Source: Sarocladium kiliense (taxonomy: Eukaryota > Ascomycota > Sordariomycetes > Hypocreales > Sarocladiaceae). From it: a stretch of DNA of 64,000 nt. Below the pieces are notes generated by a model, which made no database searches, was not told the origin of the DNA, and saw only the letters and a list, made by a program, of their open reading frames with translations. The stretch covers positions 186,001 through 250,000 of the forward strand of contig JAUZTG010000042.1 of NCBI GenBank assembly GCA_030734395.1, read 5' to 3'. How positions within the stretch are numbered: position 1 is the first letter of the stretch; each line of letters opens with the position of its first letter. Below, one piece after another: positions 10,876 through 21,600 of this stretch. Made by a program: the position numbers and the translations under genes.

Positions 10876-13443
10876 ATGGACTCATCCTCCCACCGTTCGC
10901 GCCCGCCCCGAAGACGTGCTGCAGTGGCATGTCTTAGCTGCCGCAAGCGAAAGGTCCGATGTGACGTCGCACGCTGCGGCGTGCCTTGCTCCAACTGTCG
11001 GCTCGACGATGAGGAGTGTTCCGTAACGTCTAACAGAGGGTGTGTTCTATGCCCATGTCTATCTGATGCTCACCCTCAATTCCCTATCTCCGGTCTGATC
11101 TCCTGGTTCTGACTGGTTGTTCAGACATCTTCGAACAATAGCCAATACGCTATACATAGGCAAGACTTCGTCTGTGGGTAATGCTCCTGAGCCTTCGGGT
11201 GAGCAAGATCTTGGCTCCTTGCCAGACTTTCAGGAGGATTCGGTAGACTTGTCAGCGCCACAAGTACAAGTACCTGATATATCCCTCTCTTATAGCCACT
11301 GTCATCTCCAAGAACTAGAGACTCTGCTTCATCAACACTACGAAGCGGAGCAGAGTACCCCGAAATTCGACGCATCATGGACAATCACGCCCCCTCCACC
11401 TCATCCTGGCTGCGCTCCTCTGCCCCAAGAGCCATCCCAACCTTCGCGACAGCGAGACAACCACATATTGTACACTTTCTATCCCTTCCTCAGGCAAAAT
11501 GACTTCTCAACACTTCAGCCAAGAGACTTTTCCCTCTTGGACGGTGAGGACTGCCTACGAGTGCCACATCGTTCTGCCCTGGATGACTTCTTGCGTCAAT
11601 ATTTTGTGTACATCCATCCTCTACTGCCGTTGATGGATGAGACCGAGTTTTGGGACCTGTATAACAACGAGGGTGGACGTGATGGGACGGTTGCGCTTGT
11701 GCTCCTTCAGGCTATGCTGTTCGCAGCGTCTCATGTACATTACCCCATCATGCATCTTGCCCCTGGCTTTGACTTACGCGTCCGTGCAGTGCGTCTCAAA
11801 TACTACTATTACGTCACTTGGCTTCTCGTCGGCCAAGAAGGCCAGAGCAGAGTACTACAGACGAGCCAAGGTCAGTCTATTTCACATGGTTTATAGTGTT
11901 CTCTTCTCTCTAACACCTGGGCCAGCTCCTCTACGATATAAGCTCCGAGAATACACCAACCCACGCCCTTGCACAAGCATCCCTGCTGCTCTCCTTCTGG
12001 ACACCGCCAGGCCGCCTACCAACGGGTGTCACGCCGAACACATCCTGGCTGGTCAACGCGGTCCAAATCGCCTATGCTCACCACGCTCACCTTTACCAAC
12101 GGAGCACAGTATCACAGGATAATCAAGACGTCCGCTTGTGGAAACAAATCTGGTGGTGCTGTATTATTCGAGACCGTTCTATGTCTCTCGGTCTCCGTCG
12201 CGCGCCGCAAATAACACGCCATAGTTTTGACTTTCAAAACCGTGATCCATTGTCCTGGGATGATCTATATCCATCCAGTATAGCCAACAGCAGCGCTAAC
12301 AAACCAAGGTTCTTCAGCGAGAAGGGATCGAAGAAGCTGGCAGGCCTTCTTCAAAATCTCATGAGTCTTTGTGTTATTTTAACTGACTTTCAGCAATTCT
12401 CACAGCATTTCCAGTCGCCAGTAGCGATGGAGGATCAGTCGCTCGTTTACCTTGATGAGCTACGTGCCATAAAGACCTCATTGCAACGATGGCGGAATGA
12501 AGCTACCGAGGCCTTTAATACAGACCACCATAGCGTCCTGCCGGTAGACGAGGCATTGGCAGCCGACGGTGTTACTGACTTGGAAGCTCCTGTCTTCTTG
12601 CATGTCCATATCGTGCAGATATACTACTAGTAAGGGCTGCCCTGAAGCTGATGGCTCATCATTATTGTTAGTGTCTTTCTTTTGGCTAAGCGCGTATCCC
12701 AGCTCCGCTACCTTGACCCTCTCGCAATACGAGCTACTCCTCGTCCTCATGGCATTCCCTGCAGAGGACGACGTATACTCCATCCTCCGCTTCAGCTACA
12801 CACCCCGAGTCCTCCAAGAGGTCAAAGACGCATCCAGCGACTTTGCCCAGTGCCTGAGTCAGCTCGTTAAACCGGGTCTAGCGAAGCTGCTCCCAATTTC
12901 CATGTACGTGATGTTACTCACCGCCTCCATTCCATTTCTATGTAGAAGAGTGCTGATTTTGGATCTTCATTAAACAGGACTGCTTTTGTGGTTATGCCCC
13001 TGATTCATCATCTCGTTGACCTCGATCCCAGCAAGAGTAGTCATCTCAGCACTTCTACGGTCCAAAGTCAGAAGCAGCGCGAGAGGCTAAGCAGCATGGT
13101 TGAAGCACTGCGCACACTTTCGACGAATTACGACGGTGTGGAATGGGTGAACAACCTCCTCAAGGAATCTCTCCAGCGGAATGACCTGTCCACGTCCCCC
13201 TCTTCTCTCACTTCAGCAAGGTCATCCTCCTCTCCCTTCAACGGCACGGGATCTCTAGAGAGAGAGGGGCCTGCGCCGGCGAAGAAGGGTATTGACGACT
13301 CGGCCATCGCGTACTTGCGAGTTGCGCTCACGGCTGAAGTCAGCTTGAGTCGGAGCAAGCTCGCACGTGAGGCCGATCTTCCCGGGTGTCTAGCAACGCT
13401 GTTCCGGCAGAAGAAGGCAGCGAACAGCTCAGAGACGCAGTGA
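10876..13443 (+). CDS. Zn2Cys6 transcription factor, CTF1/FarB-like
   Basis: Fungal binuclear-zinc-cluster regulator of 745 aa in my model. Exons: 10876-11039, 11125-11734, 11790-11870, 11926-12629, 12691-12903 and 12978-13443. The cluster lies at the N-terminus after an Arg-rich stretch, pattern C-x2-C-x6-C-x8-C-x2-C-x6-C, in the form ACLSCRKRKVRCD followed by PCSNCRLD. The long third-to-fourth cysteine spacing and the NCRLD ending resemble the CTF1/FarA/FarB group that responds to fatty acids. The middle region holds the fungal-specific transcription factor domain (LGFSSAKKARAEYYRRAKLLYD, then ALAQASLLLSFWTPP and a W-rich helix block). The junctions around 11734-11926 restore this domain cleanly. 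The fifth exon boundary near 12630-12690 is the weakest part of the model. The upstream frame contains further ATGs, but the one at 10876 places the cluster in its usual position. Divergent orientation suggests control of the peroxisomal hydratase and perhaps itself. Confidence 0.87.
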
Positions 13444-13816
13444 GAGCACTCAAGAGTCGAACGCATAATCAAATCGACTGGCAAAGGCTATTCTCATTGA
13501 CTTCAAAGACATGAGAGCTTGATGAGTCGTGGTGTGTTTCCGGAGTGGGGGATAGCGATCCGGTGCTGTTAGTTTTTATGCCATGTATCTATAATCAGCT
13601 TGACTTTTGATACGACTAAAGATTTGTGGGATTAGCAGTAATTCTCCATTTATTCCTCTCAAAGTATGCTAAAAGCTTTACTACTTACGTCACACCTCCA
13701 CCCTCTCGACTATTATATCTGTAATAAAGTCTACCCGCTGAAGTAAACGCTGCTTTTGCTGAGGTAAGTCCGTAGCAGTCTTTAACCATATAATGAAATA
13801 ACATCCTCATTCTTCC
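13444..13816. other. Intergenic, 3' flank of the regulator and 5' flank of 5S
   Basis: About 370 bp with no gene. The last bases before the 5S gene (TTCCAC) resemble those ahead of the truncated 5S copy at 6825 (TACCAC). Confidence 0.4.
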
Positions 13817-13935
13817 ACATACGACCATACCTAGTAGAATACACGGGATCCCGTCCGCTCTCCCCTAGTTAAACTGCTAAGGGGCTGATTAGTAGTTGGG
13901 TCGGTGACGACCAGCGAATACCGGCTGTTGTATGT
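13817..13935 (+). rRNA. 5S ribosomal RNA
   Basis: Complete 5S rRNA of about 119 nt, starting ACATACGACC and ending TGTTGTATGT, which pair with each other as helix I. Internal control elements for RNA polymerase III are present, including CGGGATCCCGTCCGCTC and the box C region TAGTAGTTGGGTCGGTGACGACCAGCGAA spread over about 13890-13918. A run of T residues follows directly (13936 onward) and serves as the pol III terminator. Standing alone, away from the rDNA repeat, is the usual arrangement in filamentous ascomycetes. It lies between two convergent protein genes. Confidence 0.95.
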
Positions 13936-14141
13936 TTTTTGTCCTTTTTTTCGCGGTTTTGGCCAAATGAAGCTGTCGTGAGTTCCACTCTTGTGGGGGG
14001 GCCAAGGGGACCATCCACTTAACTCGGAACCACATCCAGGCGAAATCGGAAAAGGACGAAATGAACAATCGAACTCCTAGAAAATGCTGTTGGCGTCGCC
14101 AGTAATGTACACAGTGATTGTACATGTTGGTACAGATGATC

Positions 14142-15968
14142 TCATCGCTTGCTCCCAGTCCACCGCGGGTCGTCGCACTCTTCGTCACCATCACCACCAC
14201 CATAACCACCTCTTCTCATCATCCACCCAAACACATCAATGTGCTTCCTGACATCTTCCTCCTTCCCTTCTGCCTCATTCACAACCTTCCTCTCCTTCTC
14301 CACTTCCCTCATCACCCCATCCTCTTGGGGCTGCCGCCTCTGAGGGAAGCCTCTGCTCCTCTGGATCACCTCCATACCCAACATCCCCATTGCCATCCCT
14401 CCCAGATGACTAGCCAAATCGACCTTGCTCCTCACGGCCCTCCCAAGATAGCCCAGCTGCGTCGCAAAGACGAAGGCCAGAAATACAATGCCGTGCACAC
14501 CCTCCTCAGGTATCCCAAAGAACCTGAATCCATCCCCCTTGTGGCCCCAAAAGTAGGCCGTCACCACTCCCAACGTACATCCACTTGCTCCCAGGGAACT
14601 CACACTCAACCACCCTCTCAGCGTATACACCACCAGACTGCACATATATCCCGCCGCTCCGCAAGCCGTATACAGCGTCAGGAACTGCGCGCGATCCAGG
14701 TCCTCATGGAGGGCTGTTCCAACAAAGTACAGCGGCACCATGTTCATCACCAGATGAGTGAACTTCTGGTGCGAGAAGTTTGCCGTTAGAAGCGTCACAG
14801 GCTTGACCTTGCCCACCACAAAGATCATATATCGGTTGAATAATCCCCAAAGTGGCGGAACTTTCCATCCCAGCCAGACCAGGAGATTCGCTCCTATCAG
14901 CGCACCAACCGTCGCCTGTGCCGTAGACAAGCTACTAACCATGCGATACGTGTCCGCCGGCTCCTCATACACCGTCGTTACCGCAGCCAGAAACCCAACC
15001 ACCAGCGTCACAACAGTAACAGATGGCAGTATCCTCTGCCAGAAGGTTACCAGCTCCGGTTCCACATCTCCCTGCTCCTGTGCCTTCATGTAATACTCCG
15101 CAATCTTTGGGTTCATGATCTTCCCACCATCCTCCTTGATCAGCGCCACTGGCCCAGCTTTGGCCCTCTCCAGCGCCTCAGCACCACCGGCAGCCTCCTC
15201 TTCTGCCCTCTTCCTAGCTTCGCGTGCCGCTTCCAGCGCTGCTGACTTTGCTTCATTCTCCGCTCTGATTTTATCGAATCGGCTTGGACCGTACACTGGA
15301 TCTGGTTTGTATAGCGCTTTGGCCAGAGTCCCCTCTGGGGTTTTGTCGTCCGTCACTTCGATGCCCTCCTCTCTCATTTCCTCCTCCTTCTCCAGCTGCG
15401 CCAGCTCGTCTTCCGCCCTCAGCCCAGCGTTCAGGGCCTCATCAACCGGCACAGTGATCCTCAAGTACTCCAACGCCGTATCAATCTGTTTGTCAGAGAA
15501 CCTAGCCGTGTTCTCTGCAAAAGCCGGGTCCTCCAGAGTACCGGCCACCCGTCGTCCATGTAGTATCCTCAACAGCGTGTTCGCGTCGTCGGCGCTTATT
15601 GAACCCCTTCGAAAGACACGATCGACCTCCTCCTGAGAGAGTTCTTGGGTCCGGAAATCGAGCCCAAAGTCATCTCGATAGTTGGCTGGTAGCTGCTCGT
15701 ACTTTTTGGCTATGCGACGGGAGAAGAAGGTTCGTCGATCGAAGGATGTTCGGGGGAGGTACGTTGAGGGCTGTGGTGCGCATCGTGGCCTGATCGTATT
15801 TCTATGTGAGATTCGAGAGCATGCTGGCGTCTTAGAACTTGCGACAGAGCAAGACAGCCATCGCAGGGTTTCCCGAGAAGGTCCTCGCATCCGCCTTACA
15901 GCAGCAGCTCGAGCAGTCAACCCGAGCAAAGGCTGGGCCGCCGCCCTCGGACAAAGCCAATAGCTCAT
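14142..15968 (-). CDS. PCP1: Mitochondrial rhomboid protease, PCP1 type
   Basis: Intramembrane serine protease of 608 aa, single exon, start at the ATG at 15968. The first 90 residues are rich in Arg and Ser with few acidic residues, as in a mitochondrial presequence. A matrix or intermembrane region with an Ala/Glu/Lys-rich coiled coil (about residues 235-285) precedes the membrane domain. The rhomboid core has the GxSG nucleophile in SLGASGCTLG (Ser about 462) and the partner histidine in ASHLGGMAMG (His about 521). The block before it, ANFSHQKFTHLVMNM, matches the conserved rhomboid HxxxxHLxxNM element. Known PCP1 enzymes sit in the inner membrane and cut dynamin-like Mgm1 and cytochrome c peroxidase. 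The C-terminus ends in a glycine- and charge-rich tail. It is convergent with the 5S gene and divergent from the next gene. Confidence 0.9.
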   Translation of the reverse strand: MSYWLCPRAAAQPLLGLTARAAAVRRMRGPSRETLRWLSCSVASSKTPACSRISHRNTIRPRCAPQPSTYLPRTSFDRRTFFSRRIAKKYEQLPANYRDDFGLDFRTQELSQEEVDRVFRRGSISADDANTLLRILHGRRVAGTLEDPAFAENTARFSDKQIDTALEYLRITVPVDEALNAGLRAEDELAQLEKEEEMREEGIEVTDDKTPEGTLAKALYKPDPVYGPSRFDKIRAENEAKSAALEAAREARKRAEEEAAGGAEALERAKAGPVALIKEDGGKIMNPKIAEYYMKAQEQGDVEPELVTFWQRILPSVTVVTLVVGFLAAVTTVYEEPADTYRMVSSLSTAQATVGALIGANLLVWLGWKVPPLWGLFNRYMIFVVGKVKPVTLLTANFSHQKFTHLVMNMVPLYFVGTALHEDLDRAQFLTLYTACGAAGYMCSLVVYTLRGWLSVSSLGASGCTLGVVTAYFWGHKGDGFRFFGIPEEGVHGIVFLAFVFATQLGYLGRAVRSKVDLASHLGGMAMGMLGMEVIQRSRGFPQRRQPQEDGVMREVEKERKVVNEAEGKEEDVRKHIDVFGWMMRRGGYGGGDGDEECDDPRWTGSKR

Positions 15969-16322
15969 GACGAATAGCGAGGATCCCTGCCGTGAAGCAG
16001 TGATAGCTCCTCCGCGACTCAGCAGGCAGAAGATGTGGCGTAATCCGTCCTGCGTCGTCAACGACCGAACTAGGGGGAAGAATACAACTTCAATTTTTTG
16101 GAGTAGCTGTCGTCGAATGATGCCACCCGCACACGCGCCAGGCAGGCATCCCTGCCCCACGTGTCGCCGTTCACCCCACCATTGTGTCCGACATCCAACC
16201 TCCAGCTTCCAACCAAGCTTGACAGTCCCATCATCTTCTTCCTCACAACATACTCTCTTTCTCCTCGAACAAAAGCTACACGCTACTCACTCAAGCTTCA
16301 GGAGAGAAAATCATCGCCCACA
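15969..16322. promoter_or_regulatory. Divergent promoter, rhomboid and 216-aa protein
   Basis: About 350 bp between two start codons on opposite strands. The right part is C/T-rich, typical of ascomycete core promoters and leaders. No further feature is seen. Confidence 0.5.
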
Positions 16323-16973
16323 ATGTCCGCCGACACGCGCCCCATCTCGCCTGCCCGCTTCGCCTCCGCCCTCAAAGACCTCTCCCTCCCCATGCTCCAT
16401 CTCAAAGTCCTCGAAATCCGCAACTCCATAGCCCACCTACAATACTCCAACGACCAACTCCGTCCCTTCGCCGAAGGCAACTTCACCGCCTCCTCTTCCA
16501 CCACCGAAACCCCAGCAGCAGAACCCGATCAAGACTGCATAGACGCCATACAAGAAAACCTCACAGTCATAGACCGCATGGCCGAGCGCATCGCGCTCGT
16601 CCGCGCAGAAGTCGAAGAAAGAGGCGTGAGCTGGACGGAGTTCCAAAGCGCGGAGGAAGTGAAAGCTGCACAAGAAGACACAACTACTGTCGACGAGACC
16701 ACCACGACAACGAACGGCGAGCAACGCTCACCTTGGACGGACGGAACCTTCCAAACAGGTGTGATCCGCAATGGGGAGGTGCGCATGGACGCGACTCCAG
16801 GACAGCGCCGACAAATAGATGGCGGCACTGCGCAAGAACCCGAAGGTGCTGGAGGTCAGGGAGGCGGTCAGGGAGGCGGCAGTCTGTCAGATGAGCAGCT
16901 AAGGAGAGCAATGGAGGAACAAATGCGGAATCTCGGTGCGGACGGCGATGATGATGGGGGCATGCATTTGTAA
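16323..16973 (+). CDS. Conserved fungal protein of unknown function, 216 aa
   Basis: Single-exon frame with a good start context (CCCACAATGTCC). I do not recognise a named family. The N-terminal third is a helical region (ISPARFASALKDLSLPML, LKVLEIRNSIAHLQYSNDQL) with strongly biased codon use (third-position C), which supports expression. A second helix (IDAIQENLTVIDRMAERIALVRAEV) suggests a two-helix bundle or a coiled coil. The C-terminus contains a Gly/Gln repeat (about residues 178-192) and an acidic DGDDDGG stretch. No signal peptide or membrane segment. The helical layout would fit a small subunit of a larger complex, but that is inference. Confidence 0.8.
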   Translation: MSADTRPISPARFASALKDLSLPMLHLKVLEIRNSIAHLQYSNDQLRPFAEGNFTASSSTTETPAAEPDQDCIDAIQENLTVIDRMAERIALVRAEVEERGVSWTEFQSAEEVKAAQEDTTTVDETTTTTNGEQRSPWTDGTFQTGVIRNGEVRMDATPGQRRQIDGGTAQEPEGAGGQGGGQGGGSLSDEQLRRAMEEQMRNLGADGDDDGGMHL

Positions 16974-17555
16974 GAGAGAACGAGAGCGTCGTCAAAAATT
17001 CCAGGAAGAGTTTGGCGTTCAGGGGTCAGATACCACGGTAGTCTATGAGATTGAAATCACACACATTCTCCGTCACCGCAGTACGCAGTACGAGCTTTCG
17101 AGTTCATATCAAGTTTTGTTTATTCTCCTAGCCCAACAGCTTGCGCTCCCAATGTACAACAATCGAGAACGCGTTGAAGACTAATACAACCAGGGGACAG
17201 CCACAGCCACAAGAGAGGCTGCCAGCAAAAAAAAAAAAAAAGGTGAGAAAGGAGCTCAGCTCCGAACTTTTGGTGTACAGCAGGAGAGACACCGCAGATA
17301 CAAGGAAAGGGATAAAGAGAGTACAGCAAAATGCGTGGCGAAAGAAAAAAAAGGACAAAGTGGAAGCAAACACCATGCCAATGCAAAAGAGAACTCCAAT
17401 GATGTAGCAATACTCCGTTGTGATGCCGCCCGCTCCATGCAAAACTGTTCAAGAAAGTGATCCAAGGCCCCGGCAACGAAGAAGCCTTTGTCTTGTTTTC
17501 TCCAGCCTGAATGGCCGTGTGGTCTGGAAGTGTGTTTTAGGAAGTTAAATCAGAC
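16974..17555. other. Convergent 3' flanks with A-rich tract
   Basis: About 580 bp between two convergent genes. Contains a run of 14-15 A residues near 17226-17240 and a second purine-rich stretch at 17338-17360. I see no gene. Confidence 0.5.
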
Positions 17556-18785
17556 TCAGTCCGTGTCATCGCCGACAGGTGACGCTGCGCCTGACAGAGA
17601 TCTCATCTTAGAAGACTTTTGTCGCTTTGACTTCCTCGATGATTTTTGGCTGCTTGCAAATGAACTGCTGCTCTGTATCGTTTCCAATTTCGGTCTCTGC
17701 GCAAGCCTCGACGTCATGGCCGTAGTTGCCGAGGACTGTGGTCTCAAGGCCACGATATCGTCGGCGTCATCATCATCGTCTGAGAAGCCGGGTGGTGCTG
17801 CCACGGGCCGGAGTCTTGATCTCCGATTCCACTCAACTGCGTGCTCTAGTGATTCCTCAGACCCATCCAGCGAAAAGCTGCGACTCCGAGGGAAGCTGAG
17901 GGACCGATTGCTGCGAGTGATAAATAACGAGTCGATGAGCTCAGATTCAGTTGGGCTAGTTTCCTTCTTCAGCCGCTCCTTGACGAGCTTCTCATGGACC
18001 AACCTGCCAAGCTGAGCCTCTTCACCAACCAGTGTACGGCCGCTGGATTTACTTCCGGAGCTGACTGCGCGGTTGACGGGAACCTTGCCCTCCATGACCT
18101 TGGCTGGCGGTGGGGGTTGCAACATCCATCTGTGAGCATCCTTGACAGGCGCTTTGTTACTGACCACGGGTGGGTGGTAGTCGTTGACGGGTGGGTTCTT
18201 TGGGGAGAAGTAGAAATCACGGCGTGCCTGTTCCGAGACTTCGGTCATCTCCTTGTCAATGCCGAGGGTTGCATCGATGAGGCGGCCAGCGGAGTCCTTG
18301 GCTTTGGAGAAGGCATCCATGATCTTATGTCCTGACCACTGGCCCCAGAGCTCTTCGTCTTCTCTTTGATAGCCGCGCCGCCTATTCCAGTCATCCGAGA
18401 GTTTGCCGTCCTCGTCCTCGTCTCCAGTCGTAACTGCACCGTCTCCAACATGAAGTCTGCTCCCCTCCACATGGATATGATCGGACAAGCCGTTCTGTGT
18501 GCTCGTATCCGTGCATGAGCTTGTTAGTCCTCTCTGACTGGAGTTTTTGCTAGCGGACTTCTTGGGTAAACTCGGGCCCAGGTCAATTTCCTCTTGCCAA
18601 TGCGGGTTGGTGTTGAAGGGTGAAGGGTGGTGGTAACGATCGGGTTGGTCCTTCTCGAGGCGTTCCTTTTCTAGTCTCTCTTTCTTGGCCTTGTCGCGAG
18701 CTTTTTGACGATGGCGGACCTTTGCGCAGGGTGTGCACGCGACAAAGTAAAAGACCGCTGATCGAAAGGCGATGGGAAGAGACAT
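17556..18785 (-). CDS. Conserved fungal protein of unknown function, 409 aa
   Basis: Single-exon frame starting at the ATG at 18785. The N-terminus has a short hydrophobic stretch (FRSAVFYFVACTPCAKV, about residues 7-23) followed by a highly basic Lys/Arg/Glu segment, then mostly disordered, Ser- and acid-rich sequence. A conserved-looking core is WGQWSGHKIMDAFSKAKDSAG about residues 150-170, followed by RRDFYFSPKNPPVNDYHPP. The tail is Ser/Lys-rich (SSRKSKRQKSSKMRS). The pattern resembles uncharacterised ascomycete proteins often annotated as hypothetical signal peptide-containing. No catalytic motif is visible. The long open frame and the reading-frame-specific composition support it as real. 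Confidence 0.75.
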   Translation of the reverse strand: MSLPIAFRSAVFYFVACTPCAKVRHRQKARDKAKKERLEKERLEKDQPDRYHHPSPFNTNPHWQEEIDLGPSLPKKSASKNSSQRGLTSSCTDTSTQNGLSDHIHVEGSRLHVGDGAVTTGDEDEDGKLSDDWNRRRGYQREDEELWGQWSGHKIMDAFSKAKDSAGRLIDATLGIDKEMTEVSEQARRDFYFSPKNPPVNDYHPPVVSNKAPVKDAHRWMLQPPPPAKVMEGKVPVNRAVSSGSKSSGRTLVGEEAQLGRLVHEKLVKERLKKETSPTESELIDSLFITRSNRSLSFPRSRSFSLDGSEESLEHAVEWNRRSRLRPVAAPPGFSDDDDDADDIVALRPQSSATTAMTSRLAQRPKLETIQSSSSFASSQKSSRKSKRQKSSKMRSLSGAASPVGDDTD

Positions 18786-21600
18786 GGTGGCGGATTGTGA
18801 TAATGTCGGTTTGTGGAGGATGCGGTTATAGAGTGTTTGACCCCTTTAAGTCGTCGTGGTCGTACCCAGGAGATGATGTTGGGCGATTACGAAGGCGGGT
18901 CGATAGGAATTGGGTAATTGGTGAGATGGACCCTGCATCGACAGCGACAGTGCGAAGTTGCCTGCAACGCTATTCAATTGCTTATCGAAGACAGGGCCCG
19001 GCTGGTTGTTGCTGAGCTGAGGGCAAATGCATCGGAGAGCGCAGTGGTCGATCGTGTATGGTAGTAGTACCTTTGGTGGTTGCGTGGTGGGTGGGTAGTG
19101 CTGTGGCGCTGCGTCGTCATGCACGGAGAAGCGCCATCCGCCGGGTCCAGGTTGCTGGAGATGAAACGGCGATGGTAGAGGCGAAGTAGCAGTCGCTATT
19201 TGAGGAGAAGAAGGTCGGGAATAGGGAGATGGACGGATGATTCGGCAGAGGACAAGATACACGGACAAGGAATCTTGATCTGAGCGTCGCGCGGGATTTC
19301 GTGGGCCAAGAAGAGGGGGCGGCGTGTAGTGAAGGCGTGTCGTTGTTCGCGGAGGAATGTCTGGTCGTCTTGGTTGGTGGTGGTGGGACTCGGATGGGAC
19401 TCGGACTATGGGGTGCGTCGTCGTTGGTGAGGGAAAAGGGGGTGGAGATGGAGGAATGTAGTGTGATCGAATTGTGACTGTGAAGGGCACTTAGGTCGCA
19501 ATTGAAGACATTCGCGATTTGGAAGAGCAAAAGCGTGGGAGAGGGGTCGATTCGAGAAGGGAAGGCGAACACAAGAAAGAAGCAATGCGAGGGAGAAGAG
19601 AGCAGAGAGCCGGGGGCAACAACGGAGAAAAACGAAAGGGACGGGACCGGGCTGGGCTGGACTTGGTGGTGTCGGTGGTGGTGGTGGTGGTGCCGAAGCA
19701 ATGGTGAGGATGGGAGGGAGGGAGTGAGGTGATGGACAGATGAAGTGGGTGGGAGGTGTGTCTGGTACTGTGCGCTACAGTGCTGCAGGAACTTTACCAG
19801 TACAAGCTCAACGCTGTTTGCAGTCCAATTGCACTGCACGGACGGCGACGCGGCTGCCAAGGGATCCCCAAAGCCACCAACCCACAGTGTCGAATCTCGC
19901 TGCGCTGCGCTGCACTTTAATCGCCTGGGGAAGGGTCAGATCCTACCAAACGAAGGACCTCATGTTGCAGTGGCCCCTGCAGCCTAAGAACCTTGGACAC
20001 TGCACTACAAGCAGGATGCTGCAGGTTGCCGGCCCCAGGGCCCTCTGCTGCTTTGCTTTCAGTAGCGTGCCGTCCTATCCTGCAGCACTCTGTTTAGTGC
20101 ATCAGCCACCTGCTCTTCTCGGCACAAGGCCTCTGTTTCCGGATTGCCCTGTCGCCTACGAGAACTCCCATAGGTGAAGATGGAAGGGGTCGGGTCTCGG
20201 CCCTGGAAGGCCCAAACACCCATGGAGCCGTGCTTCGTCTCAAGCAGCCTAAACATGATGCCCTCATGCGACTAAGTCTCCGTGTCATGTTTTCAATCGC
20301 AATACCTGCTAAAGACGACGTTCTCTTCAGACCGCCGATCGAGCCGAGTAGCCGTTCTCTCCCACTTGGCATCGTCACCCACCCACGTGTGCAACTCGAC
20401 CTCACTTCCATCTTCCAATCGCCTATCAAGATCGCACACATGTATAAACTCAAACATCCCACACTAGCTTTCCACTAGCCTCCTCCGTAGCTCCAATCCT
20501 GCCGTCGAGGGACTCAAGGACGACTCGACCATCATCGAATACCCTCAGCCGCACGTCAGCGCCCTGACATGTTCAAACTGCCCTACACGTCGATCCGAGA
20601 GCACAGACATATCCCTGATCGCCCCTTTTCGCCCTCATCCACGAGCCGGCTGTGGGGTTCGGTCTCTGCCAACCATGCACGATCGACACCTCGCAGTCAC
20701 AAATGAGCACCAATACCCATGCTCTGTTTGATGTTTTCACTTTGCCATTGAACAGTCTCGTCTCTCCAGCTTTTCTTGTAGATACGTACATGTGCCGCGT
20801 TCGGGCCAACTTGCCCTTGGCATGAACCAGAATCAGGACCATTGAGAGTAAAATGGAAAAGTTCAGCAAATGTCCATACGCATAGATGAGCAAGTCATTT
20901 TCCCCAGCAGCATCCTGACGTCGAGGGACCGCCGCCCCCTTTCCCTACGTCTCGTTCCTTTTCTGTCGTCGTCCACAGGATTTCATCCCTTTTCTCATCC
21001 CTTTACTGCCTGCAAATCATCCTTCGCCGTTGCTGGCATCCTGCGATGTTGGGTGACGAGGGTCAGATTGGCTTCCAAGGTCTGGGGGGCGATATTGGTG
21101 TTGCTGCACTCCTCATCCTTCGGCCAGCCGCCCTCATCTCGACCATCAATCTCAACGTCATTCCTGATCGTCTCAATGTCGCCCCATTTCGAACTCTCCG
21201 GCCACAGAACAACCCTGAAGAGTGTAGAAAGAAAGAAAGAAGAATCAGAATAAGACATGAGCGGAGAAAATAAGAGAATGATTCACAGAGCAAGAAGAAC
21301 AAGTCCCCAATGTGCTCTCGGGGCAAAATATAAGTCAACGGTCCAAACTCCCCCTCCACTCAAACGTGTTCAGATGCTCTGGCGCGCCGAACGCTCTCAG
21401 TTCCACCGCGGGAAACCGCTTTTGGTTGTGTAAAAACAGTTCGCACCGATCCAATGTGCAGAGAGAAACAAATAACATAGGGAAATGAAGAGAGTACCCT
21501 CCGATCCAGCATAGGAAGAAATGGCGATGGCAATGAGTATGTCCACAATGCTGTCGCAATGGACACGGATTACCACTTCAAAGCACCTGGAAGCCGGTAC
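18786..21600. other. Long intergenic region, no gene supported
   Basis: 2.8 kb upstream of the 409-aa gene and downstream of the next minus-strand gene. The stretch 19500-19740 is purine-rich on the plus strand (so C/T-rich on the transcribed strand, as in fungal leaders) and includes a TGG/GGT triplet run about 19665-19692. Long frames on either strand here follow composition only. No RNA gene recognised. Confidence 0.5.

Noticed and set aside
14118..14789. 223-codon plus-strand frame
   Set aside because: It lies antisense to the rhomboid protease, whose frame is three times longer and carries clear catalytic motifs.
19117..19860. 247-codon minus-strand frame
   Set aside because: Composition is extreme (His, Ser, Pro runs) and follows a C/T-rich tract; other frames in the same place are equally open. 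No motif and no proper start.
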